Assembly (NCBI GenBank): GCA_933207985.1
Contig: OW240913.1
Span: forward strand, 276,092,000 to 276,155,999
DNA length: 64,000 bases
Source: Pelobates cultripes
Lineage: Eukaryota; Chordata; Amphibia; Anura; Pelobatidae
Direction: 5' to 3'
The notes beneath the pieces were generated by a model. That model did not search any database, had not been told where the DNA came from, and saw only the letters and a program-made list of their open reading frames with translations. Each line of letters starts with the position of its first letter. The first letter of the stretch is position 1. Shown here in pieces: positions 1 through 9,368 of this stretch. Position numbers and translations under genes: made by a program.

Positions 1-822
1 GAAGAACAGTCTAAAACCCTCAAAGTTCAATTCAACAGCAAAAATTATTCACCAGAAAACCTGAATAAAATACTAAATACTGTAAAACAAAAAGACAGAA
101 ATAATCTTTAAGAATATAAAACAAAGAATACAAATGATCCAACCTCATTGCCAGTAATTTTTTACTTTAACAACAGAAGCCAGATAGTGAAAAAAATCAT
201 CAAGAAACACTGGCACATCTTAAAACAGGATGAAATGCTTAAAACGCTTATCCCAGACAAACCCAGTGTCATTTTTAGAGGATCTCCTAATTTTAGAACA
301 ATTTTTTACCAAAAACTATACAAAAGATCCCACTACCACTAATTCATCATTTTTAACTAAATCTAAAGGATTTTTAAATGTAACAGATGCATAGTTTGCA
401 GAACCACGGACCCACAAATCAAGTCAAAAACCACACACTTTACTTCTAATAATACTAACACATCATATCCCATAAAATACCCAATATGGTGTAACACAAA
501 AAATGTCATATACTTACTGGAGTGCCCTTGTGGCCTCCAGTATGTAGGAATGACCACTAGATGCCTAAAAATGAGACTTGCAGAGCACTGTCGGAACATC
601 ATCAAAGGTTACCCTAACCACTCAGGCTCAAAGCACTTTATCAAACATGATAAAAAAAAAAAATCTGAAAAGCATTGGAATTCAAAAATGTAATATACCA
701 TGGAGGTGAGGTGATTTAAAAAAAACTTTTGGGTCAGAAAGAAATGTATTGGGTGTTCCTGTTAAAAACACTTGCCCCTGAAGGTTTAAACATTGATTTT
801 GATCTTTTTAACTTTTTATAAA
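1..822 (+). pseudogene. Penelope-like element, 3' half (RT thumb to GIY-YIG nuclease)
   Basis: This is the C-terminal half of a Penelope-like retroelement polyprotein, which joins a telomerase-related reverse transcriptase to a GIY-YIG endonuclease. Conceptual translation in frame 1 gives a thumb-like stretch (about 20-110), then the linker typical of PLEs (148-342, with IPDKPSVIFRGSPNFRTIF), then the nuclease core at 487-645: IYLLECPCGLQYVG followed by TTRCLKMRLAEHCRNI. The last conserved block (741-822, EMYWVFLLKTLAPEGLN) is in frame 3, so a frameshift lies between; a run of twelve A at 652-663 is the likely place. Stops between 340 and 486 also break the frame. The RT catalytic core lies outside the window or is lost. 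Downstream sequence at 7132-8340 is probably the rest of this element. Dead copy; family assignment is firm. Confidence 0.85.
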
Positions 823-921
823 TTTGCATATTCTGTTTTGTTTATAGTGTGATACAAGTATACTAATGTTATTTTATTTTATTCTTACTCTATATTTACA
901 TATGCTCTTTTAACTCTTCAT

Positions 922-1634
922 TTGTGTTAAGGGCTCATGATAGTACAGAAGATACAAACACTGATAAGTGTGGGATAGTGTGAAAGAGCAAGTCGGTTGT
1001 GGTGTGCCGGAACCGACGATGAGGTAGGCCTGCAAATAAAGAGGGCCCACCAATAAGAAATGTATGAAAAAAGGAGTTAATAAAAGAGGAGTGGGTGGGA
1101 GGGTGATGCAGCGCTGACCTTGAACGGTATGGAGCCAGGTAAGGGGTGTCCCTTAAGTAGGGAGAAGGTGAGTCATACGCCCCTCCCACAATTACAGGCC
1201 AAAAGGCCTTAATACTTGTGTTAAGGGCTCATGATAGTACAGAAGATACAAACACTGATAAGTGTGGGATAGTGTGAAAGAGCAAGTCGGTTGTGGTGTG
1301 CCGGAACCGACGATGAGGTAGGCCTGCAAATAAAGAGGGCCCACCAATAAGAAATGTATGAGAAAAGGAGTTAATAAAAGAGGAGTGGGTGGGAGGGTGA
1401 TGCAGCGCTGACCTCGAACGGTATGGAGCCAGGTAAGGGGTGTCCCTTAAGTAGGGAGAAGGTGAGTCATACGCCCCTCCCACAATTACAGGCCAAAAGG
1501 CCTTAATACTTGTGTTAAGGGCTCATGATAGTACAGAAGATACAAACACTGATAAGTGTGGGATAGTGTGAAAGAGCAAGTCGGTTGTGGTGTGCCGGAA
1601 CCGACGATGAGGTAGGCCTGCAAATAAAGAGGGC
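922..1634 (-). repeat. Split direct repeat array of the DIRS element (2.4 x 294 bp)
   Basis: Two full 294-bp units (922-1215, 1216-1509) and a 125-bp partial unit (1510-1634) follow one another. Each full unit, read on the plus strand, is B (125 bp), a 60-bp spacer, and A (109 bp). The A part at 1401-1509 appears identical to the 5' terminal copy at 7023-7131; the copy at 1107-1215 has one change (cttg for cctcg context). In element orientation the order is B1, A2, B2, A3, B3, one A-B unit more than the textbook arrangement. Within each unit an 84-codon open frame on the minus strand is an accident of the repeat and is not annotated as a gene. Confidence 0.9.
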
Positions 1635-1680
1635 AAAAGTAGAAAATATACTTTATTACGAAACGAGCAATATACATACT

Positions 1681-2613
1681 TCAACCAGACATATCTTGAA
1701 AGGCATTTCTAACTTCTTGTACCGGGTTAGGTATGTATCTAGAGTATGCAGAAGACTTCCAGCGCCCTAGTGACTTGATAACATGTACTGGAATGTTTGC
1801 ACTGGACGCTGTGGAGGCCGCCCCTATGCGGAAGGAGTGGCCCGAATAGTTAGCTGATTTTAGGCCTAGTTGTGTAAGTAGGGACCTGACGTGGGTCATG
1901 AAGGTGGTGGTAGTGAGTACCGAACCTTGTAGACAGAAAAGTGGTTGAGATGGTGATGCTTTGAAATGCTGAGTATAGGTGTCCAGTAATGTGACGGGGC
2001 ACCACACGTTGTGGGTAGGATAGTATCTAACCTCTACCGGGGGTGCGTGTTGATTGGTTTTGGAGTGATGCAGAGCTAAAATATAGTAATCCATGTGTTT
2101 CGTTAAGTGTGAATGAAGCAGAATGTGAGTGGACTGGGATGTGTTGATGGCGGTAAATTCTCTTGGTCTCAAGAAACCATAAAAAGCTACGTATATGGCG
2201 GTTTTTATAACAAGGTTTGTGTTGTTCGCAAAGGGTTTTGAATCTAGTAGGCTGGATAAATCCTTGAAGATATTGAAGTCTATAGGTAGCCTTTGCGCGG
2301 TACGTGGGGGTTCGGATCTCTGGATACCTCTAAGGATGTTTTTTATCTGGTAGGAGGACATGAAACTTGTGTTGTTTGGTTGTAATGTTAGCATGTGATG
2401 TTGTATGCCTGTCAGATATAGCTTGATTGTGTTGTAAGATAATTTAAGTTTGAGGTGGCAAAAAGAAGCAAAACCTAACAAAGATGTCATGATGAAAGGT
2501 TGTGTGACGTTGTGCAGTGACAGGAATCTTTTAAATAGAAGGAAAGCCCTGTCATATGTTCTCCGGGTATTGGTGGACAGTGCTAATTGTGCCAATGTCC
2601 TGCTATGTTGCAT
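1681..2613 (-). CDS. Tyrosine recombinase of the DIRS/Ngaro element, 310 aa
   Basis: This is the integrase-equivalent of the element: a tyrosine recombinase expected to join a circular DNA intermediate to the chromosome. Residues about 10-95 look like a SAM-like, core-binding N-terminal domain. The catalytic domain follows, with the first arginine in GFLRPREF (about residue 148), the H-x-x-R box in SGHSFRIGAAS (about 260) and the tyrosine in LGRWKSSAYSRY (about 284-295), so the R-H-R-Y set is present. ATG is at 2613-2611 and no stop interrupts the frame. It overlaps the end of the RNase H frame by a few codons. It is the only enzyme ORF of this element still open. Length fits the family. Confidence 0.88.
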   Translation of the reverse strand: MQHSRTLAQLALSTNTRRTYDRAFLLFKRFLSLHNVTQPFIMTSLLGFASFCHLKLKLSYNTIKLYLTGIQHHMLTLQPNNTSFMSSYQIKNILRGIQRSEPPRTAQRLPIDFNIFKDLSSLLDSKPFANNTNLVIKTAIYVAFYGFLRPREFTAINTSQSTHILLHSHLTKHMDYYILALHHSKTNQHAPPVEVRYYPTHNVWCPVTLLDTYTQHFKASPSQPLFCLQGSVLTTTTFMTHVRSLLTQLGLKSANYSGHSFRIGAASTASSANIPVHVIKSLGRWKSSAYSRYIPNPVQEVRNAFQDMSG

Positions 2614-2621
2614 AATAGCTT

Positions 2622-4474
2622 CTAGTCCATGACTAGCTGGTGGAAAGGTGGAGTGGTCGTGGCTGTACGTGCGGCTGACGGAAGTATTTGCCGAAAAGCC
2701 TGAAAATTGAAACGAGACAAATTGTCAGCAGCCGTGTTACAAACACCTGGGACATGGACACAAAACAAGAAGAAATTATGGCATGCAGCCAGCCAGGTGA
2801 GTTTCCTCAAGAACCTCATAATGGTCAGTGACTTGGATCAGCCTTTGTTTATGATGTGGCAGGTAGCTTGGTTGTCTGAGTGGCAACGTACTGACGAACC
2901 TGCCCATAGATGCCCCCATGTCACGGCAGCTGCCACAATGGGATACATCTCAAATAGAGCTGAGGTAGTGGAAAAACCTTCCAGGTCCTGTACCTCTGGA
3001 GGCCAGCTACCCCAAAGCCATTCATTCCCGTAAATTGCTGCAAAACCTGTGGTAGACGCCGCGTCTGACCAGATGGTAGGTGAGGAGTCAGACAATTTAG
3101 GGAGAAACATGCTTTTCCCATTCCAGGTGGTCAAAAAGTTTCTCCACATAAGTAGGTCTGCCGTGGCTTGGGTATCCAGTGGTAACCTGTGTGCATCATG
3201 TCTAAACAGTGGGAACATGGTTAGGAGCCGTGAGATGAAAGCCCGGCCTTGAGGTATAATGCGCATGGCAAAGTTCAGTGACCCAAGTAGAGACTGCAAT
3301 TCTTTGCGATTGCAAGTACCGAGGTGTATGTAGAGGTTAATGTTGGTGAGAATGTTCTCTATCTTGGTGCGTGGCAGGCTGGCTTGCATGGTGGCTGAGT
3401 CTAGCATGATTCCCAGAAAGGTGATGACTGTATCTGGTCCTTCAGTTTTGGTGGGGGAGACTGGAACACCCACCTGTTTAAAAAGACTGATGGTTTCTAT
3501 GAGGCTACTGGGAGGGGAAGTGTTCTCTTCGATCAGTAAGAAATCATCAGGTAGTGTATAACTGTAGGGCATCTGGCTACATTTAATAATAACCAGCATA
3601 ATGTTTCGGCGAATACGTCGAAAATGGCCGGACTACTTTTTGAACCAAACGTTAGGCGTGAGAAAAAGTAGTAGTGCCCGGCCCACTTAATGCCATGCAG
3701 GTGCCATAGTGTAGGGTGGATAGGCAATAATTTGAAGGCATTTGTAATGTCAGTCTTGCTGAGCCATGCTCCGACCCCTGCCTGCATGATAGCTGTAATG
3801 GCGTGATCTATGGTGGAGTATTGAAGTGAAAATTCCTCAGAGGGGATAAGGGAGTTCAGACTAGGTGAGGCAGAGGTGTGAGGTGCAGACAGATCGATGA
3901 TAAGTCTTTGTTTGTGGGAAGATTTCCCTGTGACAATACCGATGGGGTTTGTCCGCCATGTGGAAAAAGGAGGGGACTGAAAGGGTCCCAATAGGAAGCC
4001 CTCTGCCACTTCTTTGGCTATGAGTGTGCTAACCGCTGTAGGGTTTTGTTGTGCAGATTGTAAATTAGGACATTCAAGGATTCCTGAAGGCATGTGTATG
4101 AGACCAGTATGGAATCCTTGTGATAGACCAGTGATGATGAAGTCTACCAAATGTCTAGATGGATGTTGTGACAGTAATGCCGTGAGTACAGAAATATTTA
4201 TCTCAGTTAAGTATTGCTTAGGGTACATTTTATTTGGACACATGGTTTTCGCATGTGCCCTAAAACATTTTGAACATATATGCAATAACCGACAACCGCT
4301 GTAATTACATGCACCGACATTGAAATTATTACATATTTGGGACTTCCCCAAAAACTTGATAGGTCGACCCAGTTTGTCTTTGGGTGTTCTCTCTGCCGAA
4401 ACAGCGGAGCTAGTGCCCTGCGAGGTGGTAGGTTCGTTCGCAGTGGTCGGACAAAAATTGGCAGTATGAGCCAT
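2622..4474 (-). pseudogene. DIRS reverse transcriptase-RNase H, with Gag-type zinc finger at its N-end
   Basis: The first segment (4474-3533) starts with a Cys/His cluster (GACNYSGCRLLHICSKC, then H and C) that belongs to the Gag zinc-finger region, then runs into the RT: GFLLGPFQSPPF, RLIIDLSAPH, and the palm motif A in WLSKTDITNAFKLL. The YLDD catalytic box at 3544-3553 is split by a one-base deletion; the frame resumes as DDFLLIEE at 3599-2838 frame. RNase H follows with its acidic residues in TIWSDAAS, FEMYPIV and CHSDNQAT. A TGA at 2835-2837 interrupts HIINKG from the rest; CGA to TGA by CpG decay would explain it. The frame then continues to 2622 (HVPGVCNTAADNLSRF). Broken, but otherwise complete. 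Confidence 0.82.
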
Positions 4475-4503
4475 GGAGGAGCAGTGTGCACAGGCCGGTG
4501 CTC

Positions 4504-5364
4504 TTAGACCTGCAAAGTGCCTGCAAAAATGATCGTATCAATCTTACTCCAGTTGGACCTTGTCCCGTACTGTGAGAAGGCGCCAGACACTTTGGCAGAA
4601 AAGGATCTATGGTAGTCATAGAAAGCTGACCCACCATATTTGTTGCCCAGATCAACCAGCCTGTGCATATATAAGTCAAACTCCTCACGTCTGTGGGGAT
4701 ATACCATACAGATCACATCCCGATAAATGCCAAAAGCTAATACAAATTCTGGAATGGTTAATACTGCATTTAATAGTGCATCCCTAGATTTGACCACCAC
4801 AGAAATATCGTCATAAGCGTAGGTCTTATGTTCCACTATATCCTGGGAGGCAATTAGTAGTGAGGCCAGATTGACATCTTTACCTTCCAGGATATCTCTC
4901 CTGAGGTGCTCAGGAATCATGTGGGCAGGGTAAACCTCTTGGTCATCCGAGGTGATAGCTGGAGAAACTGATTGCGATTCCACCACTGATGGGGGAATTG
5001 CCGTGGCCGGTCCAGCCATAGTGAGGGCTGTAGTGACCGATTCAAGTTTCTCCAGCCTAGAATTGACCTTGCTCATGGATGCCATGAGGGACGTGAGCAT
5101 GTCATGTATGTTTCCTGGGTTGGACTGGCTCGACCCTTCCCCAGCGTCCATGTTATCGGTTGAGGTGTGTAGTAATTTGTAAAGTTCCGCTTTCCTTGCT
5201 GTTGCTGGAAAAGGGATTTGTCGTCTCCTGAGTTCGCTAGTGATGCAAGGGATAGTCCATGATCTGAAAGATGCTGGACTAGCCGTATCTTCCTCCTGTG
5301 ATGGGGTGTTTGTTCTAGCCGGAGTCCTTGGGATGGAGAAATCCTCTACCCCTTCTTGAGACAT
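4504..5364 (-). CDS. Gag-like protein of the DIRS element, truncated by a frameshift (286 aa)
   Basis: First ORF of the DIRS element, expected to be the structural RNA-binding protein. The ATG at 5364-5362 is the first of the long frame. Residues about 30-70 (SFRSWTIPCITSELRRRQIP and the ARKAELYKLL that follows) resemble a SAP-type DNA-binding motif, which I know from Ngaro-like Gag proteins. A short coiled-coil-like stretch follows (LTSLMASMSKVNSRLEKLES). The C-terminal end (DTIIFAGTLQV, stop) is out of frame with the expected continuation: the alternative frame gives CRHFAGLRAPACAHCSSMAHTANF and leads into the zinc-finger region at 4474. A frameshift near 4530 therefore cuts the zinc finger off. 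Function is inferred from position. Confidence 0.7.
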   Translation of the reverse strand: MSQEGVEDFSIPRTPARTNTPSQEEDTASPASFRSWTIPCITSELRRRQIPFPATARKAELYKLLHTSTDNMDAGEGSSQSNPGNIHDMLTSLMASMSKVNSRLEKLESVTTALTMAGPATAIPPSVVESQSVSPAITSDDQEVYPAHMIPEHLRRDILEGKDVNLASLLIASQDIVEHKTYAYDDISVVVKSRDALLNAVLTIPEFVLAFGIYRDVICMVYPHRREEFDLYMHRLVDLGNKYGGSAFYDYHRSFSAKVSGAFSQYGTRSNWSKIDTIIFAGTLQV

Positions 5365-7022
5365 ACTAGATTACAAAGTATATGGTTAGCGTAAAAACCC
5401 CCAGGGGATGTACTGGCAGGCTAATTATGCCGGATGAGGCGAAAAATTAATCTTGTTCTTTGGTGACAGGTGAGGCCCTGCTAGTTGCCAAGTGGCTATG
5501 AGAGGCTCTATCTATGCGTTGGCGCGAGGGGTTATTTGAGGCCACCCGATGTAGTGGCAGGAATTCGTAGGCCTCTCGGTGACAATACAAGAAAACAGGG
5601 GAAGGGAGTGACAGGTGGCACCCTCTCTATAATTGCGAGGCGGCTAACTCACGTGTGGCCCGGGGGGCATTACCTCCGAAACGTTGAGGCGGGGTGTTGG
5701 CCTCGCGGACCACTAAACGATAGGCAGAATGCCCGGAGGGGGGATACCTATTTGGGCCTATAACCCCTAAAATTTGCCAGTACTCTATGTCCTAAGTAGA
5801 GGAGGAACCATATGTGATGTATGGCGTGAGCAGGCTTAACGTACCTGGTAGTATGTATGAGTTTGATAAGCGATAGGTAAAGAAAACTGGAAAAACCTAA
5901 AGGGATAGAAAACCAGATATGATAGTGTGAGAATTGGATCCTATGATACCAATTTAGACTAGTTAGCTGTGATGAGTGCTAGCAGTACATATGGAAGGGG
6001 AATTTATGAATGGTATTGGCCCGACTGGCCCTGTTATGTGGTATGGTAACCATGCTTAGGGTGTGTATGATATGTCTCTATGGTGACAAGATTAATGCGT
6101 ATGATTTAGTAATGCTAGTGTTTGTAGTATAATAAGGTGCAGGATTTAAAACAATACTGTATATTTTAGGCCGTAAACGTAAGCCATGAAAAGAGGTAAG
6201 TACGAGGTACAGAAATATTTGAGAAATTATCCCAAATTAGGAAAACAACGTGACGTATGAGTGGTTGAATCAAGACGTGTGATTCAACCCGAAAGTTTGT
6301 GAGATTTTTTGAGACCGTGTTCTTGTGTACTTGGTATGTCGTTTGAGTACACAAAGAAAAAGTCAGAATATATAAGTGCCATGTAAGAAACGTGAGTACA
6401 TGGTATGATAGAAACGTAATTTCTAAACATAATTTATAACCTAAATCCTACATGAAATATCTGTAAAAATGTAAAAGCTTGTTTAAGCATAACTCCATAA
6501 ATATATGTATATAACATGAAGAATTTCAATAAAACTTAATAATGCCATATCTGCTAATAGATTGAACCATAACCTAATAAATACTTATTTATAAGTAGTT
6601 AACAGGGGTATTGCCCCAGTCATATGCAAGGATTTCGTAATTTGCATAAATAAATAAAAGTAAATAACATGAAACCAACTATAGCTACTGATATTGCAGA
6701 ACAAGTTTGCTTAGTACAAGAAAAAACGAAACCGACATGCCTGCCGGCAGCAAAGGGGTTAATATGCCTGTGACTTGGCCGTAAAGCGTGTGGCCGTAAA
6801 GTAAGGCCGTTTTAAAATCGCGACGCCGTGGGAAATGATCCGGGCGACGGACTTACGATTTTGCAGTCCTGTGGACTTAATCTGCGACGAAACACCGGGT
6901 ATGTGCGTGGCTGAAACGGGCGGAAAACCTGTAAGGATTCCTGGACACAGCTACACCAAACGAAACCGCGGATTTTTTGAAAAGCAAGATGGCGCCGTAC
7001 GTGAACCGGAAGTGGATTCTCG
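5365..7022 (-). other. Leader / promoter region of the DIRS element, no gene
   Basis: 1.66 kb between the terminal A repeat and the Gag-like ORF. No coding frame here resembles a known domain. The part next to the terminus (about 6790-7022) is rich in CpG and contains AAGATGGCGCC at 6986-6996, a good match to a YY1 site, so it is the likeliest promoter. The middle (6160-6720) is AT-rich. This leader is long for such elements; a small insertion inside it cannot be excluded. Confidence 0.55.
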
Positions 7023-7131
7023 TGCAGCGCTGACCTCGAACGGTATGGAGCCAGGTAAGGGGTGTCCCTTAAGTAGGGAGAAGGTGAGTCATACGCCCCT
7101 CCCACAATTACAGGCCAAAAGGCCTTAATAC
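7023..7131 (-). repeat. 5' terminal A repeat (A1) of the DIRS element
   Basis: 109 bp that matches 1401-1509 without a difference I could see, and 1107-1215 with one. It ends with ccttaatac, whose reverse complement starts like the opposite terminus (gtgttaagg), so the two ends share a short imperfect inverted sequence. It marks the 5' boundary of the element. Confidence 0.88.
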
Positions 7132-8719
7132 ATATATTTTTCTGTGACATTTGCAATTTACTGTGACTTTTTATATCTATATTTATTATCTTCTACTATC
7201 ATATTTGCATTTTTGCTACTTGTCACAAATGTTTTATTCATTCATTCCCTCTTCCACTTTCTTTCATTGTCCTCCCTAATATGGCTTACACATGTTTTAT
7301 TGCCCTCCCTAATACGGCTGAAACATGTTCTATAATAAAGTTATTAAAAAATAAATGGTCATGTGACCATTATTTCATTTTGGCACCAAAATAAATTAAT
7401 CTGAGGCCTATATAAAGCCAGTGTTGTCAGGTACATGTTTTTATCTACTTGAGAAAGCCCTAAGGGGAGAAACGCGTTGTGGTATTGCTGTATTTTATTA
7501 AAGGTATTTTGGCCACTTTCAACTTGTGAATCAGCAATTTTACGCTTTTATTTATTTTTACCTTTATTTTTTACCTGGCACCAGAGTTTGTATTGTTCCA
7601 GTGAGAATTTTACTCCAAGGAATCCTTGGTGGGGATTATACCACTCAAGCTTTATCCATTGAGCAGTCAGCCTGCTCAATAAAATATGAATAACCACTTG
7701 GTATTTTATTATTTCACCTCTTTTATACAATAAGAACTATTATTGTTTCTTTTATATTTCATATGGTCCTTGTACGAACAAGATATCCATCTACTATAAA
7801 ACTTCACGTATCCCAAAAGTGGGGATTGCACCACTGTTTGTCGTGCACAATAGAGCTAGTCTTATAGCTCTGGAAAATGTGAATAGGACCATATAGACCT
7901 CTTACAAAATAGTACTTAGTACCTGTTGGGATACACTGCACCATTATTTGCTGTCTTTTTATTTTTTCATACAGATCTCATGAATATCCCATGCCCATAC
8001 CTGAGGAATACTTCCCCTGAAATGATTGTGATTGACTTCTTATACAAGGTATTATGTGAACTTTTTGCTGTATTTATCAGGCATAGACTCTTTTGGACTT
8101 ACTTTTTGCACTCTTGATTAAAATTCATTATCTTTATTTTGAACACATTTTGTTTTTTTATCTTGTATGTATTTTCTCTTATATATTGTCTTGTATATGT
8201 GCTTGTAGTGTATAATAAGTTTTTTTTCACCTGTGGTGCCGCCTCCCCCTCCACCTTTTTTTGCTTTGTCTACTCTATGAGGCCTGTCAGGGAGCCCTAT
8301 TTTTCAGGTGTGCTGTCCTATATTTATCTCTGTAAGATCTAATATATTAGCGCTGATGCTTTGTACATATTTTTACTGAAGGGATTGGCTGACTCAATTC
8401 TACTTTTCTACTTATGTGTATCTAGACATACTTTAAAAAAGCTGGAATGATTTTTATAATATTTATCTTTTCACTTGAGGGTGAATATGAGGGTGTCATG
8501 CCTTATTTTTAATTAAGTTTAAGTTTGGAGCCAGTCAGTCTACCAAGAATCAAAGATGAGTCTTTATGTGTCCTTATTGAATAATTTAATGAAGTCATAA
8601 AATCCCTGTATAATGGCGTCAAAGTCCTCATTAATTGTAGTTTACTATCTATGATGTGGACAATAATTAAGAACATAATTTAGCCATTAGCTCCACTGGT
8701 GTTATAAAAGCTGAAATTA
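7132..8719 (+). other. Probable 3' continuation (pseudo-LTR) of the Penelope-like element; no gene
   Basis: AT-rich DNA without a coding frame. 7132-7700 is read here as the terminal part of the PLE whose nuclease lies at 1-822: it holds the GAAACGCGTTG motif of PLE pseudo-LTRs at 7469-7479. Short internal repeats occur (cctccctaatatggc / cctccctaatacggc near 7270-7320). 8100-8719 shows nothing recognisable. Confidence 0.45.
7445..7482 (+). ncRNA. Hammerhead-ribozyme-like motif of a PLE, variant core
   Basis: Many PLEs carry minimal type I hammerhead ribozymes in their pseudo-LTRs. Here stem I could form between CUAC (7445-7448) and GUGG (7479-7482), stem II between CCC (7458-7460) and GGG (7464-7466), followed by GAAAC (7469-7473) and the cleavage-type triplet GUU (7476-7478). 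The first core box reads UUGAGAA (7449-7455) instead of CUGANGA: both members of the 3-8 pair are changed, C to U and G to A, which keeps them complementary. Stem II is flanked by an extra A on each side. Likely a relic or weak ribozyme; activity is not shown. Confidence 0.4.
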
Positions 8720-9002
8720 CATTACATTATCAGATGACATGATATAGATCTGAACAAATTAAAACACACCTCCTCATCCCTCATTCGATACAAGTTACAA
8801 AAAGAGTGTGTAAGAAAGATAAGTTTTGGTTCATAACCTGTTGTTATAGTGTAGAAACTCCCTTTCTACACTATAACAACAGGTTATGAACCAAAACTTA
8901 TCTTTCTTACACACACTCTTTTTGTAACTTGTATCGAATGAGGGATGAGGAGGTGTGTTTTAATTTGTTCAGATCTATATCATGTCATCTGATAATGTAA
9001 TG
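8720..9002. repeat. Near-perfect 283-bp palindrome (fold-back element)
   Basis: Left arm 8720-8857 (138 bp) and right arm 8863-9002 (140 bp) are reverse complements around the 5-base loop ctccc (8858-8862). The only difference I see is a 2-base length change in a TG/AC run. No terminal motif of a known DNA transposon and no clear target duplication flank it, so it is called a fold-back repeat and not assigned to a family. Such high arm identity implies recent origin or ongoing conversion between arms. Confidence 0.92.
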
Positions 9003-9368
9003 CAAGGAGACGCAAAACAGAAACTGGGAGAAATAACAGACATACGAAGACACAAAGAAAGCTACCACACAAGGGTGCTGGGAGAATATGCATGTTTAAA
9101 ACAAAGAGTTTGAATCTCTCTATCTGGGAGACTCAGGAACATGCCTTAGCCCACATGTTCTATCTGAGAACAAAAGGCACACTGGCATACACACAGATTT
9201 CTTCTTAGTTTTAAACTTGCATCCACACATCTTTCGGCAATTCCTAAGGACATTCAAGGACTGCACCTAAACTCAACACGTTTATCTGGTCACTTATAAA
9301 GTGCTATTGATTAATTATACCTCTATTTATGGTGAGAGGAATTAGTTCATCTACATTAGCAAATATTT

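Larger units (their letters stand above)
922..7131 (-). mobile_element. DIRS/Ngaro-type tyrosine-recombinase retrotransposon, nearly complete
   Basis: A 6.2-kb retroelement on the minus strand. In order it carries a terminal A repeat (7131-7023), a 1.66-kb leader, a Gag-like ORF, a reverse transcriptase-RNase H region, a tyrosine recombinase ORF, and a 3' block of repeats. The A sequence recurs at the 3' end joined to B sequences, giving the A1...B1-A2-B2 split direct repeats known from Ngaro and PAT elements. Such elements integrate through a recombinase rather than a DDE integrase, and no flanking target duplication is seen, as expected. Gag and RT are damaged by frameshifts and one TGA, while the recombinase is open. 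It sits in the 3' region of a Penelope-like element. A methyltransferase domain, common in DIRS1-type elements, was not found, which favours the Ngaro side. Confidence 0.85.

Noticed and set aside
935..1483. 84-codon frames in each 294-bp repeat unit
   Set aside because: Antisense-like by-products of the DIRS terminal repeat; no start context or domain, and each ends in a stop in the same place.
5485..5763. 92-codon frame in the DIRS leader as a methyltransferase or hydrolase remnant
   Set aside because: No motif of either family is visible, and the frame is on the strand opposite to the element's genes.
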